From Onchidella celtica (lineage: Eukaryota > Mollusca > Gastropoda > Systellommatophora > Onchidiidae): a DNA stretch of 64,000 nt. The DNA is taken from assembly GCA_963931925.1 (NCBI GenBank), contig OZ007572.1, positions 28,746,909 through 28,810,908 on the forward strand, written 5' to 3'. Below the pieces are notes generated by a model that was not told where the DNA came from, did no database searches, and saw only the letters and a program-made list of their open reading frames with translations. Positions 10,285-21,688 of the stretch are shown in pieces; position 1 is the stretch's first letter, and each line of letters opens with the position of its first letter. The position numbers and the translations under genes were made by a program.

Positions 10285-13200
10285 ATGAAGCCAGTAAACA
10301 GTGTGCATAGGTCATCTGATTCAAGACAGTTTACAATATCAGTCAAAGCACAGCCCTATCTTTATTTGAGAGTTAAATTGTAAGTTTTTGTGTGAAACGG
10401 TCATCTACTGTGTCCTGCATTTTAGTAATTTTATATTCTTTATTAAAATTGTAATTCAGCTATCTTTGATTGCTAAATTTTCTGGTTCATTTATTAAATT
10501 TTTGTCAGTCTTTCATCATTACACTGTCCTCATTGTGATTATGTAAACCGTTATCAGATTATAGATTCCTTCTCAACAGTTTATTTGTATTTAGGTATTG
10601 ATTTTGAAATAAATGGTATTTTATTTTCCTTATCACTTCATAATTTGTAATTGATATAACAAATAACATTGAATTAATCTGATGAAACTTATACCAGGAA
10701 GGATAAAAGTGCATTGATCCCTCTCTGTTTACTCAAGAATAAACTGTGAGTACCATATCTTTCTTCTTTCCCCTGGCTTCTCCGTCACTATCTATCTGTC
10801 CAGGTGCAATCTGAAAATGTACAAGAAAAGCCACAGATATCCAATATGGACCTATATCATTACTGTAGGAGGCAAATCACATCAATTTTTTTTTCTTTTC
10901 TGCTTGATCTTATAATCAGAACCATAGAAAGGGAGAATGTTGGTGAACTGTCAACAGTGCAGTACAAGTTCTTGATTATGCAGGCAGTCAAAGAAACACT
11001 CGGTCAGGTGGGTAAATAAAATGTATTGTTGTAAGTGCAAGGAAGCAGTCATTAGACATGTAAGGGAGACATTATTAACAATTGTATAATTTTTCTTGAA
11101 ATCATCTCCGTTCATTTTTTGTGTATTTATTCTTAAAAGATTCTTACAACTTGTTTACAAAGATAATGTATCAAAGAGTGAACATAAGTAAAAATAACTC
11201 TGTATTCATTAATTGCATGAGGCGACAAAAAGTGCTTATCATCGCATTGTTAGTGAACCAATGTAACCACAGAGCAATGTCTCAGAAAAACAAACCAAGA
11301 AATGTTTGAAAATGTTCACTTCAGAAACAGGATCAAACAAAATACAGTGTACTTTGAATGTCACATCATGAACAGGTCACTGAGATACATATACTGAAGA
11401 ATTAAATGGTGTTTTTCACTCAGTGGTCCACATATTTCATAAACATCTGTTTGTCAACATTGCAAGCCTCACGTCCCCCTCAGTACTACTAGTTATTTGT
11501 TGGATAAAGAATAAAGTATTCTTTCACTATTGCATCATCTCAGAAGAGCTTTTTTCCTAATTGAGATGAATGAAGAAAGTGACAGAAAGGGGAATTCAAA
11601 GAAACAGTGCTTTTGTCATTTTGAATCCATTATATGAGTTTAAAGCTTTGTGTAATAATTGTGACAGTGTTAACCCCCCAAAATAGTAATATATATATTT
11701 TTAAGTAAATGTATGTTCTGATGTCCACAGGTTGGTGCTAGTTTGACTATTGATCTCTTGAAACTGTCAGACGGTGGTGAAGCTTTATTACGAGTGCCCT
11801 CTAGGTAAGACACAAGATGGAGTTCAGCTTTTCAGTGGATTGGCACACATAACAAATATACCTGTATTGCACTACATGTGGATTGAAAAAAAAAATAGAG
11901 CTTTATCATTAAAGAATATAATTAAAGCACTTATGACACAAAAGTGTGTTCTTTATTTGTGCGGTAGATTGCCTCTTGTGTTTGAAAAGTAACTGTCCTT
12001 GTTCAGACATGTTTGTATCAGGAAATTAATTGTGGAAAATACCATCATGTAGGATGGAATAAAATATAATGCTCTTTAATCTCAGACTGTTACACTGTGT
12101 AAATGAATCAGTGTGAGAGATGAAGTAAGATGGTTTGTTTTTCTAGAAATTATCAAACAAAGCACTTTCTATTAAACACGATAGGATCTGATATAAATCT
12201 ATTGAACTGAAGTAATACAATTTTCATAGATGGACAAGTATACTTGCACTATGTTTTTTTTTTTGTTTGTTTGTATTTTTCAAACTCTGATCAGAAATTT
12301 AAAGACAAAAATGTGTTACAAGTGTCATGATTATTAAATCTTCTATTTCATTTCATTTTCATTATTTCATTGCAGAAATGCTGAAAAAGTGTGGGCAGCT
12401 CTGACTCTTTATGGAACAACACCTTCACAAAAACGATGTGCCTTTTGTGTTCTGCAAGTAAGACCATTAATTTCTTTATGAATAGTTGTCTTTGATTTGC
12501 TTTTTATATATATAAAACAGTTGATGAAATGATCCCTGATGTAGGGCAGTAGCATGTTGTGGAAATGGTAGCCTTTGGCTGTGCCTCATGGAACCTGCTT
12601 TAATTGAAAAGGGATAAGATAAGGAGAACTTTCCCTTGATCTCTAAGATTTTCATGATCCCGTCTGTCATCCTTTTATATTCTTTATACGATTACGCCTC
12701 TTTACACATAAAGAAAATCATGTAATTTCCTTGTAACCAAATTATTCTCTTCCACTTATTTGGTCGAGCAGAGGATGCTGTCTTGAAAGCGCAACGTCTT
12801 TGATGGGAAATAAAACAATCCCAGCATGTTAATTTCATGCCCGGCTGATAGTGTCACTGAACTGGCCGACTAGGATACCAGGCAGGAAGGTGCCACTGTC
12901 ACTATGTTTTTTGTGTTTTTTTTTACCAGTCACCCTGTCATTTCCTTATTCTTCTGTGGGCCATTGCGAATGTGTCATATTGTCTACAATGCATTCACTA
13001 GCAAACAGTGCATGTCAAGCAGTTCAGATACATTCTACAAGATATAACTGGTTGATCACAACCCACAGTTTTATTCATTCTTTTAGGCTGTATACTTAAT
13101 CACACATCATATTCACATATGCACACACACAAAATGGAGTTTGGTAGCTGGATATAGTACATCAAGGAGGGTGAAAGTGTAACATTACCAAAGTGTCTTA

Positions 13201-13745
13201 CACTGTTTCCATTTAAGACACTAGAAATGGTGATTTGAAAACAATAACTGTTTATACAGAAAACTGTTCATATGAAACACAGTTGTTGATCCCCTGAAAT
13301 TCGGTTTAAGCAGGTTCCCATGTATTTGACTGACACATTTGTCACAAGACTTTGTGCTTTGTTGTTTTTTTATTATTATTTTGCTTTACTATGACATTTA
13401 CAGTTCTCTTATTCCCAGTCCTACCCTGTGAAATGATCTCTGTAAATATCAAAAGGCTCATGTATTATGCAATACTTTTGTACAGAGGCTGGAGAAATTT
13501 TGTGCAGTCATGTCTTGCAATAGTTTTGAGTATGGATATGAAGCTAAGTTTTGAAAACCTAGGACTGCTCTGGACCCTGTAAAAGCTGATTGCTCTGCAA
13601 GGCTATCACCTACACTATTTTTTTTTTTTATTCAATTAATCAGATTTAAGCAACCAAATTAACTGACTTTTATATTTTTTTCTTCCAGACATCTCCATAC
13701 TTGATGGGGCTGGCCTTTAATTCACGTGACATGAGATGGCAGTGA
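10285..13745 (+). CDS. RPP14: RPP14, ribonuclease P/MRP protein subunit p14
   Basis: RPP14 is a small protein subunit of nuclear RNase P, which trims tRNA 5' ends; it belongs to the POP5/RPP14 family. Exons are 10285-10379, 10920-11007, 11731-11804, 12376-12457 and 13689-13745; phases join without conflict to give 131 aa (human is about 124). Characteristic pieces are LYLRVKL, then QYKFLIMQAVKETLGQVGAS (human FKQLLISAVKDLFGEVDAA), VWAALTLYG, KRCAFCVLQTSPYLMGLAFN (human KKCAFRVIQVSPFLLALSGN) and SRD near the end. The ATG follows a splice acceptor directly. In vertebrates the RPP14 mRNA also carries HTD2 downstream; no HTD2-like frame follows here, only a transposon from 13852. Confidence 0.9.
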
Positions 13746-13851
13746 AACAGCTGGTTCTGGAGAGCTGCAGTTGCTTTGTTAACTCTGAAACAAAAACTAT
13801 TCACACTTACAGGGGAAGAAACCTTTTGAAGTCATGTCTTGCAGTGGGTGG

Positions 13852-15875
13852 CACGGCTGTTAAGAGGCGGTATTCTAGTTGCCGAGCCCAGTCGAGCGGG
13901 CTCCTTGCTACCGCTGACCTGACCCCGTTGCGACCTCGTTACCTGGGTCAGCGACCTCGATTCGAGGGGGGGTTTCCCGGAGCCCGTGTAGCGCTTCTGA
14001 CTCGCTGTTTTTATCGGTAATCAAAGCAGTCTCAGTCCCAAATCAGCCCATTGGTCATATTTTTGTAAACATATAATAATTTTGCGATATATTGTAAGTG
14101 TATACAGTGAACCATAGAAATGCCTTCACCATCGTAATAGAGATATAGAGGCACAAAGTTATACAATATTTCCTCAAATTAGTATATTGTTCATAATTTC
14201 AGATATGAAATTAGATATGATTGCTCCCATCGAATGAGGTGAAATCATCACACAACATGAGAGATAGGTTAAATTTCAAAACTCACATGACTGCATTCAT
14301 GTATAGATATCCAGTCTCGAGTTATTTGAGTTCGACGATCATTTTCCGTTCGCCTAACTGTCAGTGTCATGTCACGCCTGCACTTAACCAGTCGATGCTG
14401 TCTAGTTGTGAGCAGATGGGCCCTGACCTAGGGCTCAGGGCTCAAAATATGTGGGAAGTTTATGTTCTTCTTGTCTAAGTGGCCGTGTTGGGGACAGTTC
14501 GAATGACTGGGAAAATAACCTGTCGAGTTTAAATGCCGGTGAGGTGTTGCTGTCTATCATAACCTTTATAGGTTTGTGTGGCGCTGATGTAGCAATATGG
14601 GAGCCGCTCGACTCTGCCTCATTAAGGCCACTGCTAAATGACGGTGTGTTTTCTGTTAGCGTTGTGTCCTCGCAAGTTGTACTACAGATCATTGATAGGT
14701 TGGATGTGTCATGTAACATAGCTGATGTGGCTTCCGTTATGTCATGATGGATTGCGTCTTGTATTGTACATGCCATCGTTTGTGTTGGTGCTGTGTCCTC
14801 ACATGTTGAATTTTGTGTCATCGGCGAAGGGATTATGTCCTCTAATGTCGTGGCTGAACATGCTGCTGTGGAAATTATTGTATGGTCTCTGTCTTGATGT
14901 GGTGTGGAGTCATTTGAAACATGTCTACTCCCCAAAATAGTCTTTAAATACTGTGGACGTAATACACAATCTGCGGCCTTCGTATGTGGTTGAAATTCAG
15001 TTCATAAATGTTAACTTCCTTGGGCCAACTTCCTTGCGTTAACAATACTACCTTTGAAGGCATGGCGTTTGATGTTTCCTATCATGGCCAAACACGAGTA
15101 ACAAATAGTTGAGGAATGAATATGATTCAAGTCGCCGCTGATGGATACACCGAAAGCAAGCAAAATGTCATTCTCAAAGTCCTTGCACTTCTTTGGTTTC
15201 TGCTTTTGCCTTTGCTAAGTGTCCCCCCACCACATGTCCGACACAGTTTGTGGAGGCGCTCAACGTGGATATGTTCTTCATGGTGCTCTATTTTGCAATA
15301 TTTTTCATACAAGCTGCTAATAACAGGCGGCAAACAAACAAAAATTGGCACAGAAGCACCTCGATTGAGTCGCACGTTTTCAAAAATCGTTAACAAATCA
15401 CACAGAACCTATACATACACCAAACTTGCATAGGTTAGAGGTTAGCCTTTACACTTTCGAAATATTGATTTTATATTGAAATCAGAGGCGGCCCGCGCAA
15501 AATATTGAAGATCAAAGAGAACTAATGTTGAAAATCAAATTCCAAACTCTAAAAAACACACATTGGAAATATCAGCCGATAAAATCAACAATCTTGAAAA
15601 GTAAGCAACAAAAGTTATATCGTCCTGTCGGTACAATCCTGACGTTTAAAATGAGATCTCGCATGGTGCCGTAGCATTATTAGATCGGAAGATATCGCGC
15701 TGCAAAGGTATGCGAAAATTGGTGGAATCGTATTACGCAGGTTTGACCAGGGATGGCATGCCGTCACGGATGTGCACACGGCTGACAGGTGATTTATGAC
15801 CGCATCGCGGGAGGTCGGCGGGGGATTTCGGTCGGCAACTAGAATACCGCTTTCCAAGCGATTTAAACAGCCGTG
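13852..15875 (-). mobile_element. DNA transposon carrying a RAG1 N-terminal-like gene (N-RAG-like)
   Basis: Two blocks recur inverted at the ends: CACGGCTGTT (13852-13861 and 15866-15875) and GCGGTATTCTAGTTGCCGA (13867-13885 and 15832-15850). The gap between the blocks is 5 bp at the left end and 15 bp at the right. GTGG flanks both sides (13848-13851, 15876-15879) as a possible 4-bp target duplication. The body codes on the minus strand for a protein like the N-terminal zinc region of RAG1; no catalytic RAG1 or Transib core is present. Sea-slug elements called N-RAG-TP are known to code for a RAG1 N-terminus-like protein, and this may be a relative. It starts 106 bp after the RPP14 stop, so it probably lies in that gene's 3' UTR. 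Confidence 0.65.
14435..15396 (-). pseudogene. broken RAG1 N-terminal-like (zinc-binding) transposon gene
   Basis: The minus-strand translation from 15396 gives LHKLCRTCGG (first Cys pair, near 15231-15245). A second frame gives KCKDFENDILLAFGVSISGD followed by LNHIHSSTICYSCLAMI (to a stop at 15011). A third gives FQPHTKAADCVLRPQYL and then a Ser/Thr-rich, low-complexity tail ending at 14435. In order these match the vertebrate RAG1 N-terminal zinc region: [27 protein letters not shown] and WHPHTPSCDIC. Two frame changes separate the three parts; unrecognised short introns are a weaker alternative. The Cys/His spacing and the order of three blocks make chance unlikely, but the match is by eye. 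Confidence 0.6.
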
Positions 15876-15934
15876 GTGGATATGTTGCATTAACGCCAAT
15901 GTTTTATGTGTGCTAAAAAGTCAAACCCTTTCTG

Positions 15935-16060
15935 TGGATATTATTATTATTATTATTATTATTATTTTATATAGCACATATCCATTTTCAAAATGCTCCA
16001 TGCGCTTTACAGAAGCAACATGTCAACCACAGAGCAGAATGGAGCACCGGCGATATGATA
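15935..16060 (+). repeat. dispersed repeat family C, copy 2, with TTA microsatellite
   Basis: A TTA trinucleotide run (15938-15966) leads into TATAGCACATATCCAT, ATGCGCTTTACAGA and GTCAACCACAGAGCAGAATG, closely matching 1955-2075. It begins about 60 bp beyond the right end of the N-RAG-like element. Confidence 0.6.
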
Positions 16061-19000
16061 TACTGGACTTAAATTTAGCAGCATTTGAAGTCCACACGAT
16101 TGTTAAAGAGTTTCATCTCCTTGTTGTCATGTGGGTTATTTGTAAATATGAATGCAAGACAAAGTGGACTGAGTATGAATGATGAAAAAAAGCAGTGAAA
16201 GAAAACAGGACATAACTTGGTAAAAATACAAGATGTAATTTTTTTAAAATAAAATTTTATTTCAATATTGATAAGTGTACTTTTACATATTTATGGTGAA
16301 AGGAATTTATTGTTGAAGAGTATGGAATATAATAAATAGTGACCATAAACATGTTGCAAGTTTATATGTCAGCTCCATATGCGGGCTTGAAATGTGAAAA
16401 CATGCATAATCAGACATACAAAATACCAAACAAAAAAAATTTAAAGATCAGGCCTGATCATGCAACCTTTCACTTTTATTGCCAGTCCCAATACAACCTG
16501 AATTAGATTGCCTGTCTGTGGTTGCTACTTCAATTCTGTTAATAAAAACACAACTCCTTTCTACAATGAGGATACTATTTATTAATAAGAGCACTTTGAG
16601 TGTTCAAGTGAAAGAAGTGAGTTCCAAGTTTAATTTTCACACTTTATGGCTCCCTTTACATTATGTATACTGTATATGACACAGGAGTAAGTATCCAATT
16701 TTATGTGCCAAAAAACCCTTTACTCTACAGTGCTTCTACTGTCCTGTTAGAAATTACAAACCTCTCTACAGCACACTCAAATGTATCTGGAAGAACTGAA
16801 ACAATCCTTATTTCCTTCATAATTACATTATCATAATTTGGCCTGTATCTCTAATATGTAATTCATGTGAATATCTACTTGCCTGTGAATATCTATTTAT
16901 ATGTACTCACATACACACATAGGCACTTATGACTACCCATCTAACATGCAAATACAGTTACGTTTATAAATATATTGCATCTAGTTACATCCTTGAAAAA
17001 AAAAAACAAACAACAAAATATACTGGTCCTATAGATACATTAATATATTTTGGCCCAAGCCTAGATTATATACCTCAAACAGGATATGACAGTACACCTG
17101 TATTGTGATTGTTAGTAAGGAATAATAGTTTCTAAAACTGCACAACTCAAAGACTTCACATTAACCATAAAGGCATGAACACTTGCACCATCTGGATAAA
17201 AAGAGAATTTTCTCATAAGCAATTCATAAAAACAAAAACAAAAAATGCAGAGCAACAAATGATAACCAACTCTTTATCTTCATGTAAGATGAAAGATGAC
17301 TTCTAAGAACCAAATGTTTTACAAACATTTCTAGAGTAATTGAGTCTCTTTAAACTTCAAGTCTGAACTTCTCAAAAATTATTTTTCATCTGCATTATCA
17401 ATACTATAAAAATCAGCTGATACAAATCTTTTGAATTTCCTGAGTGTCCTTTTTTTTTTTTTGTTATGCACTGATAACATCCCTACGTAAGTCATCATAT
17501 ATACAACCTGCATAAGACATCATATATAATATAGACAACAGGCACAAGTGATAAACATCGAAGATAAAATGTAAGAAACGCTGTCACAATGATGCTTTTG
17601 GTGAGTAAATAAGATCTGTTATACTCATTTCAGATATGGACGGAATAATTGAGATATGGACAGACAATCTTTTCTCCATATGGTGAATATGTGGTATCAA
17701 GTCCAAGTCAAAATGGACATGGAAAATGGTGATAAATTTATTTGGACTCCTCATTCATCTTATCATCGTTTCTTCACATCAATTCTGTGACACAGGACAA
17801 ATTTGTTCACATCACACATGGGATTAATTTGAAGTTTTTTGATTACTGACTCTCTAAAATACACAAAATTATTGTTTGTTACATCACTCCTCTGAGGTCC
17901 TGTTAATTTGTTTACTTTCACCTAAGTGAAATGTCTGCAGCAATGTTCACTTGCACCAATGGCAAATGTATGCATGAAAAGTTCTTATCTTACTTTCATA
18001 AACCTGGCACAAGGCATTACTGGTACTGGGATTATCAACAAAATCTTCCTCAGCTCCTTTTGAAACTAATCAGACACAAGAAAGAGAACTGCTAATATTT
18101 AACCCCTTTGTCATCAAGCAAGTTTTTAAAAATTGCCAGAACAGTATAATTTTGATTTGAAAGCCTTCAGCGTTATATTCTATCAGAAAACTTCTGCAGA
18201 AAACAATATTATGTACATTTTAAATTATATATTTCTTAGCCATTTAGCTGAATAGGCTGAAATATTTCAGCAATTTTTGGTGAAATGTAAAACCATATAA
18301 ATTTTCTTACACATTAAAAAGTAGGTATAACATGTAGCCAAGGTCATACACATAAACCGTAAAAAAGTTTACACTTTTAATTCAAGATGTTATGCAGTCA
18401 CTGACTTGTCGTAAAAGTTAATCATGTGAGCAAAATGTCAAAGATCGTTCGGTTTCAAAAGAGTGCTCTTCAAAAAATATAAGCATAAAAACATTAAAAC
18501 TTTACTGCTTCTGGACGGAAAAAGGGATGAAATGAGTACAATATCTAAAATTTAACTGAACAAAAAAATGACAGCAACCCTCCAGAGGTAAAGAAGACAT
18601 ACTACAACATATGATAAGACTTGGTAAGTTCTACATCACATTATACATTGTATCACAAACTGGCAGCTTTCTCATGGTATGAGTATAAAACGTGAGAATA
18701 GAAAATGTTTGATAATAATATAAGTATACATTTCCCTGAATGGATGCAGAATCAAAATGTCTCAAGAAATTAAGTATTCAGTACGAAAAAGAAAATTCAT
18801 TGTTCTTTCCAATTTCTTGAACAAACAGATGGACATATATGTATCTCTCAGAGACAAAAGTCTGAGCAAGGGTAATCTTAGAATGAAATACCTGTGTATG
18901 TATTACCTCCTCCATTTTCTTAAGTACTAAGAAGATTCATAGAAAAATATGCCACAGCAATACTTAAGTACTTTTAACAGTGAAGTTGTCCATATATATA

Positions 19001-20815
19001 AGCAAATTATCTAAACTTTTGTTAATATGCTTGTTTCTGACATTGCAACATCATCGTTATCAATATATTTTAAATCACAAATTTTGATTTGTTAACTAAA
19101 GTACATTTGCTCAGGACTCTATATTAATGCATGGGAATGTCAGGACAGAAAGTTTATATATCACTTTGTAACTAAATATATGTAATTAATTGCAAACATG
19201 CCGATTTTTTTAAATTTTTTTTCCAGGGACTTTTTGCTTTGCACGACATGATAATGCTGATCTTTAATGATGTGAAAAGTTGTGAGTTCTCATATAAGGA
19301 AAGCCCCTCTTTAATGCTTTATGCAATACAAATAGATACCATCAATTTGTGACACTGACTCATGCAATAATCCTGTCACTGTTTAGAAATCCACAAGCAT
19401 AGTTTTATCAATATTTCTCTCCAAATCATTACCAGCATCAAGCCAAGATAATATGGAGAGAAAATTTCAAAATGCGAAATGATAAATGACATGCTCAGGA
19501 ACAGTGAAAACTCTGAAAATCCTCTTCTGTCTGCAAGGGAAGGTTGCTCAATTTTAAACTGTTGCACAACATTACCGGCATGGAGCTGTCAATTGATGAC
19601 AACATGAGAAAGATTTGATTAAATCATTATGTTAGTCACAGCCTGGTAGAAAATGCTCTGATTTATTTTTATGCATAAGGTGTGAACTTACTGCTGTGTC
19701 ATTTGCCAATTTATTTATTTCAATCACATTCAACAACTTGTAAATAAACGCTGAACTCTGAACCTTTTAAATTTCTGGAATGAAATAAAAAACACTACTC
19801 AGTATGGGACAAAAGACATATATTTCTACCCAGTTATATACCATTTTTTTGTTTAACAAAAACCCCAAAAGGAAACAAACCTTTGGGCTTGCAGAGGGCT
19901 GAAATATATGAGTAAATATTAAGAGGTCTCATTAGGGCAAATGGAAAGGAAATTTAGGTTTCATCACCGAACAAATAACCTTGTGGAAATCAAATTCTTG
20001 CTATTATAATGGTTATCTGAATCTTTTCCGGATCTGTGTCTGATACTGAACTAAAAATATCAACTAATCACAACCACCATAAAAAGACACTAAAAATAAA
20101 GATGTCCCTTTTATCAGTGCTAAACAAAATTTCCCAAAATTTAAATTTTCTCTTGCTGAAACAGGTGTGAAGGTAACAAACCTTACAAACCATCTAAACA
20201 AAAAATGAGAAAAAATAAACACCAGGTTGTAATGTATGCTGATTAGATTCACAGATATTATGCTGTGTTTCACAAAACCATGACGATATGAGAAAAAAAT
20301 TCTTTAAGAATAAAAGTAACACAACAGTTAAACGTCTTGTTTTCTGCTGCATGCAATTTGCTAAATGTGAGATTAGGCAAAACAAATATTAACAAACGCA
20401 CCAAACGGTGTTCCAGCTAATCCAGTTATGAACTTACTTGCTCCTGCAAAAGTGTTTTCAGTTCTTATTCCTTTTGTAAAGGAATGACAAACTGGATTAG
20501 TTAGCATTACTACACACTGAAAAAAATAAAATGGTGAAACTTCAACACCATTTAATAATTTTCTTCCAATGTGAGAAACATTGTGAAAAAAAAAAATGGC
20601 ACATGGCTATCAGCTTGCTGTCCACAGCTCCAGATAACAATAAAAATCCCTGCCCCCTCAATTTAATGTTTCATCATGACTACTCCTTTCTGACTTTACA
20701 ACAAAGTACACAATGTGACAGTGAACTCCCTCCCTCGCTTCCCTGAAACACATGCTTGGAAACATTTTCCCTGCATCCGTCCTTTGTCCTTGGCAAAATC
20801 AGAAATCCACTGTTC
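16061..20815. other. non-coding stretch between the converging genes; possible ANKRD26 3' UTR
   Basis: About 4.7 kb of AT-rich sequence with no convincing exon, repeat or RNA gene. It lies downstream of the ANKRD26 stop codon at 20816, so part of it is presumably that gene's 3' UTR. Minus-strand AATAAA-type signals (TTTATT on the plus strand) occur near 19672 and 19711-19718, and both-strand signals near 16243-16260, but which are used cannot be told. Confidence 0.4.
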
Positions 20816-21688
20816 TCAAAGGCAATATTTTCTTTTCAGGATGTCAATGTAATCTTGAGTAGATTGGGTTAGAGATGATGAGAATCTGGGTGGGTCTTTG
20901 GTTGGTCTAAGCACAGGTTTATTGTGGTCATGTGGAGCTGAAAGAATTGAAAGAGTCCTCATACTGGTTTAAATAATATTATTAACACTATTAATAATAA
21001 TATTGGAAATGGAATAACCTAATACATATACCAAAAAGATTGTCTGACTTGCTTCGTTACTCAGAGAAAATTCACATCTCTTAACACTAGCTGGTTTCAT
21101 TAAAGACATGTTTGAACAATTTAGTGATATATGCTGTGCTATATAATAATATAACTACAAAAGATTTTTTTTTTCCTTTAAAAAAGTCATTCCTGATCTT
21201 TCTCAAAATTAATGTCAGCACCCTGTTTCCTGATGTTAAACATTTTATTCTCAACTAGAGTTGTTAAAAGCTGGAACAATTTTAAGAGGCAAACTGAGAA
21301 AGCGGGTAACATAAACAGATTGAGGATTGAACAATTAATCAAAATGTGATTTTCATTTACAAGAAGCTGAAAAGATGACCAAATCTCCAATATGCCAGGA
21401 TATACAAAAAGTGTCAAGAATTTGCCTCAAGGCCAATAGTTCTGAATGATAAAACACAATACGGTACTATGTATTATATATAAATTTAAATCAGGAAACA
21501 TTTTTTTCTACTTGCCTGCCTCCAAATGCTTAGCTATACTGCGATCCAGTTCGGCCTTGATCTTATTGCTTAGATCATCATCCTGAAACCCATTGACTCT
21601 TCCTAAGTCAAAACTGTTGTTGCTGACAATAGAACTGTTGAGGTTACCGATGCTGCCTGTGAGTCGGTTGCGGTGGTGGCGTTCGTTG
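20816..21688 (-). CDS. ANKRD26: ANKRD26, two C-terminal exons with a GC-AG intron
   Basis: Exon 21516-21688 encodes NERHHRNRLTGSIGNLNSS, then a D/S/N-rich segment and KIKAELDRSIAKHLEA. Exon 20816-20937 encodes a basic/Pro linker and STQDYIDILKRKYCL before TGA at 20816-20818. Vertebrate ANKRD26 ends the same way, with VGNLNNSLDLNR, an amphipathic helix and VQVLKKNYMI. The intron between them begins AG/GCAAGT, a GC donor. The nearest GT would put the last exon into a frame that stops at once, so the GC donor is required. The acceptor is TTCTTTCAG. Confidence 0.88.

Noticed and set aside
14435-15396. A host RAG1 gene
   Set aside because: Only the N-terminal region is present, in broken frames and within inverted ends; it is part of a mobile element.
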